Part shown: positions 12,301 through 21,000 of the stretch, one piece after another
How the letters are laid out: every line of letters starts with the position of its first letter
Position numbering within the stretch: the first letter of the stretch is position 1
Assembly: GCF_000224145.3 (NCBI RefSeq)
Contig: NW_004190433.2
Location: 147,633-211,632 of the forward strand
DNA length: 64,000 nucleotides
Reading direction: 5' to 3'
Source of the DNA: Ciona intestinalis
Lineage: Eukaryota; Chordata; Ascidiacea; Phlebobranchia; Cionidae
Position numbers and translations under genes: made by a program
The notes under the pieces: model-generated
Told to the model about the DNA's origin: nothing
Database searches by the model: none
The model's input: the letters and a program-made list of their open reading frames with translations, nothing else

Positions 12301-15300
12301 CTCGAGACTCCAATAGACCGTTGTTAATTGTTTAAAACACGATCACGATATCCGGATATTCTGTGCTAAAGTTGTCCCATCTTCCCCCACCCTACTATAT
12401 CTAATATAGACCATACAGCGCTCTTTGTTATGGTTTATCATGCACGTTGGTTGCAGGTTACGTTACATACCGGAAACTGCTTTTACAGAAGCAAGTAGCA
12501 GCATCAGGGCACTGGATTTCTCACACAACAAACTTGCGACCTTCCCACGAGACGTACTCAAACTAATAATCGGGTTAAAAACCCTAAACCTATCGAATAA
12601 TGAAATAGTCATCACAATTCAAGATTTGCAGACGCCTCTGTTTAACAGAAACTTGCGCGTATTGGATCTAAGCAACAACCGTATAGCATACGTCACACCT
12701 GCGTTGTTCAGCTCGCTAAGGAATTTGATGCGGTTGCATTTACATGGGAACAGTTTGACAATCTTCAGTCTGCATTTCGTCGTATACTCCCCCTATTTAA
12801 AAGAGCTTACCCTTCAAAACAACGAAATTGCGAACCTGGCGTTCCATGTCGGGGTCGCTATAACAGATCTAAACTTAACGCAAAACAAATTCAAGTTTAT
12901 CAACAACAGCGAAATATTTAAAGCTACGACGTCGCTGAAACGTTTGTGGATTGGACATGCAGGACTTCAATATTTCCCCATTACATTCAATGGTATTAAC
13001 AGCATAGAAGAACTTACTATATCCCACGTAAGCCAAGCGAAGATCGACACGACCATATTACAACCATGCGCTAACAGTTTAAAAAAGTTGTATTTGAACG
13101 GGGGAAACTTAACTGTTTTGGATGTAGGAAAAATGAAAGTTTTGCGACATCTAGGTGTATCTAACATGCACAGTTTAACAACGCTAAGGCTTGAGCATAT
13201 ACCTCTGTCTACGTTAGAAAACCTAGCACTCAGAGGTATTGAGGGTTTATCTCAAGTTTATCTTGATCAACTTGGTTTAGCAGAATTCACATCAACAGAG
13301 AGTTTTTCAACCCCAAACCAGATCACACATTTAAGTACCAGAGGAAATTTCATCCGACTTTTAACCAACGATTCGTTTACAACGCTTGGCAACTTGCGGA
13401 GTTTAAACCTGAGTCGCAACCGTATTTCCCACATCGATTCAGGCGCTTTCGCGGGGTTATTAAATCTAGAGATTTTGGATCTGAGTGATAATAGACTGAC
13501 CGTATTCGACGGGTCCATTCTAAACTCTCCACAGCTAAACACGTTGATTTTATCGAATAACTTCCTTGTAAGATTATCATTCAATCCGAATGCTGCATCT
13601 ATTACAAACCTAGATATAAGAAACAACAGAATCCAAAATTTCCCAAGTTTTCCAAACCACCATTTTCAAGCACGATTATCCGGCAACCACTGGCAATGCA
13701 CTTGTTCTATGCTGAACAGCTTATCCCGCATTGATGTGCTTGATTCCTGCGACGGTAACAACACTTGCGTGTATTGTGATACACCTCCAGAATTTCAAGG
13801 TCAAAAAATTTCTTCAATCTCCAGCAAATGCATAGAAGCCGCTAAAGAGCCAATTCGTATTGAAATTATCCTTGCTGCGGTGTTAGGTGTTGTACTGGTT
13901 GTCACTATTCTGGTTTTGATTATATGGAAAGTTCGCAGAATTCACCAGAAATCAAAGAGAGAATCGAGTTCAAATAGCAGCCGTAATTTCACTACGGTTG
14001 TTTACCAAAGAGCTTAAAATCTTCTGGCGTGATTTTTCCCGGATTTTGTCTCAGAGTGCTACGGTTAATTCATACTTGTGCTGTGTTTTGTTACATTGCG
14101 TTTTTATTAAAATTTCTTTTTTAAAAATTCGTGTTGTTTAACGTTATTAGCCTGTACAGGTGTCATAATTAATACAAGCACCACGCTTCGCGCGTATCAT
14201 CAACTTTTTAGGGGGTTGAGCTTTGGGCTAAATGCACATGCTTTGCCACATGACTTTACCCGTATAGGATATGAATATCTATCTATAGAAAAGCACGGCA
14301 TACTATAGTTGTCTCTAGTAATCCGTGGTAAAAGCTATACATATGCACATGCACATGCCCTTCGTACCTTTTCATGGAAAACATTCATTTCTTATAAAAT
14401 AGTGTGCAGATAGCACATTACTATTTCGGTTTTGCTATTTTTTGTATTATGCGTTATAACTCGCCGTCTTAAAGTAGATTCTAAACGAACGATGTTAATT
14501 GTTCAACACGTTTAGGAAGATATTATGTGCTAAAGGCATCCATCTTACCTCACACGACTCAATTTTATATTGAACGTGAAATCGTTTAACCATATACGGT
14601 TTACTACATAGTACGCGGTGCTAAACTTTTTAAAAAAACAATTGCCTACTTTATACTATAACTGTTAAAAACGGCATAATATGTTTCATGATACGATATC
14701 CAGGTACAAGTCGGATTTCGAGTGATGGAAAAATTCCTTGAAGATTTGAAAACCATTGAAAGTGGCCAGGAAGTATCTGGTGTGCGTGTTTGCCATGATG
14801 ACTTAACAGGTGGTTTATATTCACATAATAATTAGACTTGTATTGTATTGGCCCTGTATGATGTTTCATTATCATTGCTTGTGTATCATCGCGTGGCGGG
14901 TCAGTTTTATAGCGGACTCTATAACACGAGTTGACTATATTACATATAGTAGGTTGGGGTAAGATGGGACACCTTTTCATTCTATTTTATCGTCCAATTT
15001 TTAGGTAAACAAAGAACGTTTAAAGAATTATAAAACAGTATTCTCACGACTTCATAGACCATCGTTAAATGTTTAAACACGGCCAGGAAACTTGATAATA
15101 TGTTCTAAAGGTGTCCCGTCTGCCCCCACCCTACTATATATCATTTTGTTCTACCCGGTTAAGGTTCTATGGCAAGACATGCAAGGGAGCTAGGATTTGA
15201 TCTGCGGTGGCAAAGTACACCCCAGTATATATATATAGTAGGGTGGGGAAAGGTGGGACATCTTTAGCACATAATATTTAAATATCCTGATTGCGTTTTA

Positions 15301-17376
15301 AACAATTAAGAACGGTCTGTGGTGGTCGTGACCATACGGTTTAATAATTTTTTGAATGTTTTTTATTTACTACCAAATGGGACGAGATATTAGAATTAAA
15401 ATGCGTCCCATCTTCCCCCACCCTACTATATATTGTATATGGTTAATAACTAGTTCTTATACGCTTGCATGTTACCGAGTGGAAACATTTTTAGTTGTTA
15501 GTTTTTCTGTATTACTGCTAACTTCTAAAACCCATCAGTGGCCACTGAGTTAAAGCAATATGAACGTTAATAAGTGGCTTTCACACTAAAAAACGCGAAA
15601 AAAATGGTAGCATCATCTAGCTTCGAACCTGGTATCCTTGAAGTTATTCTTTAATTCTTATTTGTGCATCATTTTTAATAGGAAAACGTCAAAAAAATGT
15701 TTTACCAACAGGTACCTCGAAGTTAGAATACAAAGACGAGCTGACGATACGTTACAATAATGGAGTTAATCAATGCTACCCTCTGCTTGCATTTGTTCAT
15801 CTACCAAGTTTCAATCTTAGTCAAGATTCGATCGAGTTTGGTGTCTGTTTTGTGGACCAGGAACAACTCTGTTACGTCACAATTACCAATCCAAGTTACT
15901 CGGAATCACACTGGAGCGTTGAAGCATTAGGTGGGAGTCGTTTTAAATGAATACTGCCTGTAACCAATGGGTAATGAGTTGAACGCCCGTCGCTGCTACC
16001 ATTGTGGGCGCATGTGTCCTTGGGCAAGACACTTAACAGCAATTGCTCCAACCCAGTGGTCACTAATGGTTTGTCCAAATTATCAGCCATATAGTAAAGG
16101 ATGGGGAAGATGTGACACCGTTAGCACACAGTATTAAATATCCTGATCGTGTTTTAAACAATTAACTCCGGTCTATGGGAGTCGTGAGGATAAAGTTTTA
16201 TAATTTCTTTGCATACATGGTAACTCGTAAGCTGACATGAGGTGTATTAACACCCGTGTAATAACGACTGTCGTTTTCCGGCCACGCGAGGATAAAGTAA
16301 GTTTCATTCATTCATTCATTAACATCATGGGTGTACAAGTTAATAACATGGGTATACTGATTCATGCACCTGTGCACGCTAATGAGTTACCATGTTTGTG
16401 ACTTTGTGGGTGCTTTTTTTACCTTTTACTATACTATTGACACTTTAGACAAACAATTAGTGATCACTAATTTGGGGCAATGAATTTATGCATTGTTAAC
16501 ATATCTACAATACATTCAGAACCCATCGACCACAGCAAAGGGGAAGTGGTGATTGAACCAACACATGGAGTTCTAGAAGCTTCCGAAAGTTTCACCTCGA
16601 AAAACAAAACGAAGTTGGCCGTTCGTTTTATTCCAAGGTTTGTGGCATTATGCTGTATTCATAGGGCAATGGTAGTTTCTGTATTACTGACAATTTAGAC
16701 TACCCATGAGTGATCACTGGGTTGGAGCAATTGCAATTAAATGTCTTGCCCAAGGACACATATACGACCACAATGGTAGCAGTGTCAACCCTCTGCAGAT
16801 AACCATGTTATCGCATATAGGTATAGGATCTTGTGTTAAAGCAGATTGATAACCAAAAAATAGATAAAGCATTTAAAAAAGTATAGACACCTGTTGAGTT
16901 CTAAAAGATAGATATTATATTGCTGCAGAATTAACAGTATTGTTATTATTAATTCAAGTGTGAGTTACTTGTCATTTTTCTTTACATAGTGGGGAGGGAA
17001 AATGGGACACCTTTTTAGCACATAGTATCCAAATATCCTGATGGTGTTTTAAACAACTAACGGTCTATGGGAGTCGTGCGGAAACGGTTTTATAATTCTT
17101 TGAATGTTCTTTGTTTACTATGAAATGGGCTGATAAAATAGAATGAAAAGGTGTCCCATTTTCCCCCGCCCTAAAATATAATTATCAGTGCAAATGTGAC
17201 CTACATAATTTTGTATGATTTTATCCTTAATGATTAATTTCTTTGTTATTTACTCAAGATCCGAATCCAACTTCGAATACAACTTCATGTTTAAAGGAAA
17301 ACTACACGAAGAATTTCGTTTCCTTAAAGTAAAAGCATCCGGTTCGTACGATGGACAATTTGAACGAAAGTTGTAA
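346..17376 (+). CDS. DLEC1: DLEC1 (CFAP81)-like protein, C-terminal 604 residues; 5' exons lie outside the window
   Basis: Exons at 346-472, 911-1174, 1512-1679, 2108-2229, 2598-2721, 3083-3219, 3596-3736, 4283-4453, 14704-14809, 15712-15930, 16520-16637 and 17259-17376. All have GT-AG borders, and phases chain without a break to a TAA at 17374-17376. The translation carries ASH/MSP-like beta-sandwich segments typical of axonemal proteins: LGPYQSQVINISAYNNMWG, VRIDWQTF after an RYGTH stretch, QIVIP followed by VMFQPTLG, and a closing SGSYDGQFERKL. I recognise the RYGTH...INNTS...DWQTF segment from human DLEC1, a ciliary protein of about 1755 residues, so roughly the last third is present. The name rests on remembered family sequence, not a search. 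The intron 4454-14703 holds three other genes. A possible ATTAAA poly(A) signal lies at 17443-17448. The exons after the large intron are less familiar than those before it. Confidence 0.78.
2540..2566. repeat. (TA)n microsatellite
   Basis: Short, interrupted TA tract in a DLEC1 intron, about 30 bases before exon 2598-2721. Confidence 0.9.
3405..3566 (-). mobile_element. SINE fragment
   Basis: 5' half in minus orientation (ATGACCACTGGGTC, GGTAGCAGCATCAAGC, TTAACCACTGTTCCACAGC), directly before DLEC1 exon 3596-3736. Confidence 0.7.
4026..4250 (+). mobile_element. SINE, plus orientation
   Basis: Body GTGTCCTTGGCAAGACACTT and CCAACCCAGTGGTCAC, 3' part GGCACGAGGTGTATAAAAC and ACAACTGTCGTTTT, ending at TACATTCATTT about 30 bases before DLEC1 exon 4283-4453. 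Confidence 0.8.
4454..5264. other. Start of the large DLEC1 intron, upstream of LRR receptor 1
   Basis: No coding exon recognised. An 86-codon Cys-containing open frame at 4757-5017 lacks any domain, signal peptide or neighbour support. The 200 bases before 5265 are the presumed promoter and 5' UTR of receptor 1; no clear TATA or initiator can be assigned. Confidence 0.6.
5265..7378 (+). CDS. LRR single-pass receptor 1 (LRRNT-LRR-LRRCT-TM-tyrosine-rich tail), reading frame broken near 6705-6716
   Basis: ATG at 5265 starts a signal peptide (hydrophobic ILSALLFLL) and an LRRNT cap with CPSACEC, then about 13 LRRs (LRILDLSHNELTAL, LQYLDLSYNVITAI) and an LRRCT cap (NPWDCGCNL plus later Cys). The first frame stops at 6714-6716. 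A second open frame (6698 to TAG 7376-7378) continues with a Ser/Pro/Thr linker, a transmembrane helix (VIGAVVAVTMVLLIAILVLV, about 6818-6880) and a cytoplasmic tail of about 160 residues. The tail has many tyrosines: AYILPEST, NPYLTPIP, SPYMELD. Two GTAAGT hexamers eight bases apart (6705, 6713) mark the break: either an 8-bp slippage duplication or the donor of an unrecognised short intron. No TIR or kinase domain is present. Intron-poor and nested in DLEC1. AATAAA lies at 7772. Function unknown; sequence suggests a ligand-binding membrane receptor. Confidence 0.82.
7379..8282. other. Spacer between LRR receptors 1 and 2
   Basis: AT-rich spacer inside the DLEC1 intron. It holds the receptor 1 3' UTR with AATAAA at 7772, then the presumed promoter of receptor 2. 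No transposon copy was seen here, unlike the next spacer. Confidence 0.6.
8283..10598 (+). CDS. LRR single-pass receptor 2, intronless, 771 aa
   Basis: One uninterrupted frame from ATG 8283 to TGA 10596-10598. It has a signal peptide (MRAILGIILACLSFPALC; an in-frame ATG at 8316 is an alternative start), an LRRNT cap with CPTVCEC, roughly 13 LRRs (LTRLHLSHNRI, LRRLDVSHNKFSG, LRSIDLSNNYI), an LRRCT cap (DNPWTCDCEQ and later CIVCATP), a transmembrane helix (IFILAGAAVFISIIFITALL, about residues 517-537) with a basic stop-transfer (RCKRMKKRK), and a tail of about 230 residues. Tail tyrosine motifs include HYQSP, PYHVP, HYQIP, YILPETTP and a terminal SYMELN. The tail motif RVSAIEIYILPETTP matches RLSAVEAYILPESTP of receptor 1, so the two are tandem paralogs. 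AATAAA lies at 10685-10690. Specific ligand and partner unknown. Confidence 0.9.
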   Translation: MVFTSNYGVTAMRAILGIILACLSFPALCKACPTVCECTNNLVNCSNRGLMDFPSGIPSTTVTLLLDHNKLSHLQYPNYFNYLSLKSLSVLDLSYNQIRSLQNRQFAKLQALTRLHLSHNRITVPQNVTDPFGGVCQTLRRLDVSHNKFSGEISRRIFGSCKSLFHLDFSHNLFTNVASRAFPSNLRSLNMSFNGVSILSTSLLGLHSLRVLEYKGCQMSSLTHPYLINSPNLDTLRISAPRLSLLASNFLTGLNSLKTLEITQAYKLSSIADHFLSRVPSLRYLTIKHSPLKKLPETFFSRTARIRRITLNENQLKENDFLLKTSHQFSNLEHLSLKSNNFSRFHFPVHLFPQLRSIDLSNNYITQAMQEMTSSSLIAIDLSNNSIASISPTLFLNCSALQKVDISGNKVTHFPPIAVNRNNTNLTIDWLVKDNPWTCDCEQLKTYQYLLNNTWLNVSCGYKNGTPYKPCIVCATPKFVEGKSLSERYDPANLDFCRLNGFKSRLFEPDDTTTLDYKIFILAGAAVFISIIFITALLCFFRCKRMKKRKYSSTTGETTLPITNSDEHVRERNSYTSTTQVGIYNVDTTETKNKERPLPLVDNVFEDDHEYNVIDSAEQVYCLCDNEPVNDNVNNEDTMDATRPYQHYQSPTSLNMMTPLTDTTDIDSTNPYHVPRSLSISSPPLVNIGGENEPHYQIPRKSTSSGGHQEMSVAEKRVSAIEIYILPETTPQQGSRFLKSDKRTPSPPLENKATIPSSNNIFREGSYMELN
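10685..10690 (+). terminator. LRR receptor 2 poly(A) signal
   Basis: AATAAA 87 bases after the stop codon. Confidence 0.65.
11046..11236 (+). mobile_element. Short inverted-repeat element, subfamily A
   Basis: Forward copy (TTAGCAC arm on the left). Complete termini with TA flanks; the right terminus is diverged (CTCTCCCAC). Confidence 0.9.
11284..11453 (-). mobile_element. Short inverted-repeat element, subfamily B
   Basis: Reverse copy of the subfamily with GTGGGGCAAGATGGG and CCCAACTTACCCCAC termini; internal segment GTAGTTAACAAAGAATATTT. Confidence 0.8.
11461..11647 (+). mobile_element. Short inverted-repeat element, subfamily A
   Basis: Forward copy directly following the B copy; termini GTAGGGCGGG and CCCCCATCCTAC. 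Confidence 0.9.
11996..14017 (+). CDS. LRR single-pass receptor 3, two exons, 583 aa, short tail
   Basis: Exon 1 is 11996-12186 (signal peptide LLFLLYCICRLKA, LRRNT cap with CFNACRC) and exon 2 is 12457-14017. They join in codon AG|G with GT-AG borders. About 17 LRRs follow (LKTLNLSNNEI, LRVLDLSNNRIAYV, LRSLNLSRNRISHI, LEILDLSDNRLTVF), then an LRRCT cap (GNHWQCTCS, CVYCDTP), a transmembrane helix (IILAAVLGVVLVVTILVLII) and a cytoplasmic tail of about 35 residues ending VVYQRA. It lacks the YxxP-rich tail of receptors 1 and 2, so it may signal through a partner or act as a decoy or adhesion molecule (inference). The 270-bp intron consists largely of one transposon copy at 12207-12395. ATTAAA is at 14106-14111. 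Confidence 0.86.
12207..12395 (-). mobile_element. Short inverted-repeat element A forming most of the LRR3 intron
   Basis: Reverse copy with both termini (GTAGAGTGGGGGAAGATGGG and CATCTTCCCCCACCCTAC). It occupies 189 of the 270 intron bases between 12187 and 12456. Confidence 0.92.
14018..14703. other. End of the large DLEC1 intron after LRR receptor 3
   Basis: Contains the receptor 3 3' UTR (ATTAAA 14106-14111). Weak traces resembling the inverted-repeat family can be seen around 14490-14560, but nothing delimitable. Confidence 0.5.
14949..15134 (-). mobile_element. Short inverted-repeat element, subfamily A
   Basis: Reverse copy in the DLEC1 intron after exon 14704-14809; both termini present, TA flanks. 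Confidence 0.9.
15238..15426 (+). mobile_element. Short inverted-repeat element, subfamily A
   Basis: Forward copy inserted next to a (TA)n tract; both termini complete. Confidence 0.9.
15488..15645 (-). mobile_element. SINE fragment
   Basis: Minus-oriented body with ATCAGTGGCCACTGAGTTAA and TGGTAGCATCATCTAGC. Confidence 0.65.
15975..16320 (+). mobile_element. SINE interrupted by an inverted-repeat element
   Basis: Plus-oriented SINE. Body with GGGCAAGACACTTAACAGC at 15975-16090; 3' part with ACGACTGTCGTTTTCC and a TTTCATTCATTCATTCATT tail at 16212-16320. A subfamily A element (16094-16211, right end missing) lies between the halves. Confidence 0.85.
16094..16211 (+). mobile_element. Truncated short inverted-repeat element A inside a SINE
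   Basis: Starts with GTAAAGGATGGGGAAGATG and runs through the TTAGCAC arm to AATTTCTTTG; the right third is absent. Confidence 0.8.
16328..16480 (-). mobile_element. SINE 3' half
   Basis: Minus-oriented (GAGTTACCATGTTTGTGACT, TTAGTGATCACTAATTTGG), upstream of DLEC1 exon 16520-16637. Confidence 0.7.
16660..16800 (-). mobile_element. SINE 5' half
   Basis: Minus-oriented (GAGTGATCACTGGGTTGG, TGCCCAAGGACACATATACG, ACAATGGTAGCAG), starting about 20 bases after the same DLEC1 exon's donor. Confidence 0.75.
16989..17173 (+). mobile_element. Short inverted-repeat element, subfamily A
   Basis: Forward copy in the last DLEC1 intron, about 85 bases before the final exon; right terminus CCCCCGCCCTAAAATA is diverged. 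Confidence 0.85.
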
Positions 17377-17678
17377 ACTAACTTCTTCAATAAGAGGACT
17401 GTGAACACCATTATTTAATATTTCTCACAAATTTTAAATTTCATTAAACCTACTGCTGTGTTGTTTATCAAGAAATACACTGTGTTTCGTAAGAGTTTTC
17501 TTTTTCACGGAACAGAGGACATTTTCTTTCTGTTACAGGCATACAAAATATCTATAATAGTCAAATATTACGGATAGTATTTGGCCGTCGAGAATGGTTT
17601 TATGTCTTGTACGTCTCGGATATTTTTGACGTGCATTTACTGCTACACAATGTCAGAGAATGTAGAAGTAAACGTATA

Positions 17679-17848
17679 GTAGGGCTGGGGAAGATGAGAC
17701 ACCCTTTAATTCTATGTTCTCGACACATTTTGTAAGAATTATAAATCAGTATCCTCACGACTCCAATACACCGTTGTTAATTGTTTGAAACACGATTAGG
17801 ACATTTGGATATTATGTGCTGAAGGTGTCCCGTCCTCCCCCACCTTAC
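17679..17848 (-). mobile_element. Short inverted-repeat element, subfamily A
   Basis: Reverse copy between the DLEC1 and TPO 3' ends; about 20 bases shorter than full length, missing part of the CTCGTCCCATTTGG arm. Confidence 0.85.
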
Positions 17849-17953
17849 TATGTAAACAGTAATTGAGGCATCAAGTACAAAATTTCTGCGACAGGAGTTG
17901 AGACGTACAACAAAATACCACAAACAAAATATATTCGTGGCGATCAATTAAAA

Positions 17954-17959
17954 TTTATT
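17954..17959 (-). terminator. TPO poly(A) signal
   Basis: AATAAA on the minus strand, 141 bases after the stop codon. Confidence 0.6.
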
Positions 17960-18099
17960 CAGACGTAGTACATGGCGCCAGGGGATAGCATTACGATAAT
18001 AAAACACAAAAAAATATTAATTAAAAAAGGGGCAATTCGGTTGTCTTTAGATATAACCACGTTGAACTTGTATTGTAGACGGTCCAAGTGCATCTGCTG

Positions 18100-21000
18100 T
18101 TACATCTTGGTTTGGCTGTCATTATCCATCACAGCGGATGGATTATCATATGCGCTGGGGTCGCTGAGACTGAATTTTCCGGTGTTGTGGTATTTACTCT
18201 TCGTGTGAAGTTTTCTGCAATATTGGAATCATGTTATTTGACTTTTATATGTTTAACTTGCAAAGTCAATATTATGTATAGTGGGGTGGGGGAAGATGGG
18301 ACACCTTTAGCTACTAATATTCAAATATGCTGATCGTGTTTTAAACCATTAACAACAGTTTATGGAAGTCGTGAGGATAGGATTTAATAATTCTTTGAAT
18401 GTTCTTTGTTTGCTACCAAACGGGATGAGGAAATAGAATAGTAAGGTGTCCCATCTTCCCCCACCCCACAATATGTGTGGTAAGTTAGGGTAAGATGGTA
18501 CATGCTTTCATTTTTATTGTCCCACTTGGTAGTAAACAAAGAACAATTTCAGAACTATATTACCATAGTTTCACGACTCTAAAAGATTCTTATTAATTGT
18601 TAAAAGCACGATTAGGAAATATTGACCTGGTTTAGGGACATGAAGGATATACGGTTATAAAATTCTTTAAATATTCTTTGTTCACTACGAATAGGACGAG
18701 AAAAAGAATATAGTCTAGACCGTATTACCACACCTGACTATATACGTGTTTTGGAAATAGGCACAGAGCAGTTGCAAACAGAAGATTTCCTATGTGTATT
18801 TAGATTTAATCCCAGTCTGGAAATTTTAACCGTTTTTTTTCAACTTTGGTCGTGTCTTGAATAGAACAGACAGGTAAAGTGCTTTTACTAGTGGTAGTTT
18901 CCTACTTTTATCTACATCCGTCCGCTATACCCATTAATGCAACACAAACTTTACGCTTTTAAGAGATAAAAAGGCTCGCCCTTAAATAGCAAACACTTCG
19001 CAAAAAACATCGCACTTAATTCCTTTGTCAACGTGGCGACAATTGTTGTGATTTGCGAGGAAGGCTGATACGCTCGAATTCCCCCAAGTTAACCGAAGTT
19101 TGCTTTGCTAAGGTCAATAACGGGCGTAAGTTATCTATATCCCTTAAAATCCGAAAAATATTTTGCCAATAATTCACTATCCGAGTTAACCCACTGTTCT
19201 GTAATGAGTTGTCTTTGCCGCATTATATTGGTCGCTTACATCCGCTGTTATAAACACAACACGACCCCGTGACGACAACGCATCGGATTAACACTTATGT
19301 CTTTCAAGTATTTGTTTTTGTACCAGGAAAACACGAACCAGCAATGTTTAAACTAAAGCGCAATTTAATTGAAAAACATCCGCTTTTAGGCCAATGGGCT
19401 CATTTACTTCCAAATGTACTTACGTATTCTTGTATACCAGATAACATATAACACAGAAGGCAAGGAAAATTGCTGCACCAAGAATGCTTCCGACCACGAT
19501 AGCTGTTACGTTGGCAGGCGTAGTCGCCGTTACACCCTGAAATATATAAGGTTAATATTACTATACCGTAAAATATTTTTATTAGCTTCAGAATACTGAA
19601 ATTATAAGAAGCACAAATTCATTTAACTCTCGGTTGCACGAAGGCCATCCAAAACAAAATAGAGACAGAAATTCGCTAAATAACATTAAAAATAGTTGAG
19701 TTATATAGTACTGTGGAGTGAGATGGAATACTGATAGCACCCAAATCTTATATTTCCTGATCGTGTTTTGAAGAGAATGAAAACATGTCCCATCTCACCC
19801 CATCCTACTGTATAAACTATTATATCTAAACGTTTGTAATTTACCATTACTACAGGTGACGGTGTGACTTGAACTGTAGTAGCCATGCAAGTTTTACCAT
19901 CACTACCAAGCATACGATCGTCATTGCAAACACAAATGTAACTACCCGCGGTGTTCATACACCTGTCACTGCACCCACCGTTCTGTGCATCGCACTCGTT
20001 TATGTCTGGAAATATTAAACGTTATTACTATAAATAAAAAATACTTTACCTGTGTGCTTTTGGTCACGAAAGTAACATCAGGATATGTTTACTTTGGGCC
20101 ACGAAAAAAAGGAATGAATTATGTTTAAACAACATTAAAATAAATGAAGTCTAGATTTGGTTTAACGTAGGTGAGGTTATAAGGCACGCTATTTGAAATT
20201 TAGGCTAGAGTTGACACATTAATCAAAGTCTTACCAAACATAAAAAAATATATAAAAACTTCTAGTTTATAGTTAAAAGCGTTGCTGCTAACAACGACAA
20301 TTTTAAAATTCTTTTTTAATGTAAAAAAAACGTTAAAAAATTTGCTAAAACTTACCAACACAAGATGGTATGGCAGTAAAAGCTGAGTTCATACATTGCA
20401 CCTCATTTGGTCCAGCAAGTTGGTATCCAGACATACAACGATAACTAACACCCCCACCACACTTCTTCCACCAACCGTTACTTATACTAGGTGGTGTACC
20501 GCATGTACCAACTGTGCGAATAAGCATTAAGATGTATATTGAAAACTAATGGAACCATTTCAGAAAAGTTGATAACAAATTTAGGTTTTCTGCGAGATAT
20601 TTTGAACCACACTAGAATTAATAATTCCGAAAGCTATGGTTTTAGAAACCTTTAGAGTCAGACGCTATGTGGGGTAAAATGGATATACCGTTGGCTCATA
20701 TTCATATTTACGAATCGTGCTTAACAATTAACAACGATCTTTTAGAGTAGTGAGGATACAGTTATATAATCATGTAAATATTTTTTGTTTACTACCAAGT
20801 AGGACGATAAAATATAATGAAAACATAGACCACCTTACCCCAAACTATACATAAAAATGTTCTTTGTGATTGTATTCACACATAAATATAGACTTGATCA
20901 AGTTATAGTAGGGTGGGGAGAGGTGAGACACCCTTTCATTCTATTTCATTAGGTATTAAACAAGGAATTATAAAACCGTATCCGCTAGACTTCTATAAAC

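Larger units (their letters stand above)
17377..18099. other. Convergent 3' region between DLEC1 and TPO
   Basis: Tail-to-tail intergenic region. DLEC1 has a likely ATTAAA at 17443-17448 and TPO an AATAAA on the opposite strand at 17954-17959. One inverted-repeat transposon copy (17679-17848) lies between the two 3' ends. Confidence 0.75.

Noticed and set aside
12425..14017. Start of LRR receptor 3 at 12425
   Set aside because: That frame begins in the intron; exon 11996-12186 supplies the signal peptide and LRRNT and joins in phase at 12457.
18088..18333. Plus-strand 81-residue frame
   Set aside because: Antisense to the last TPO exon, which has a proper acceptor, stop and downstream AATAAA.
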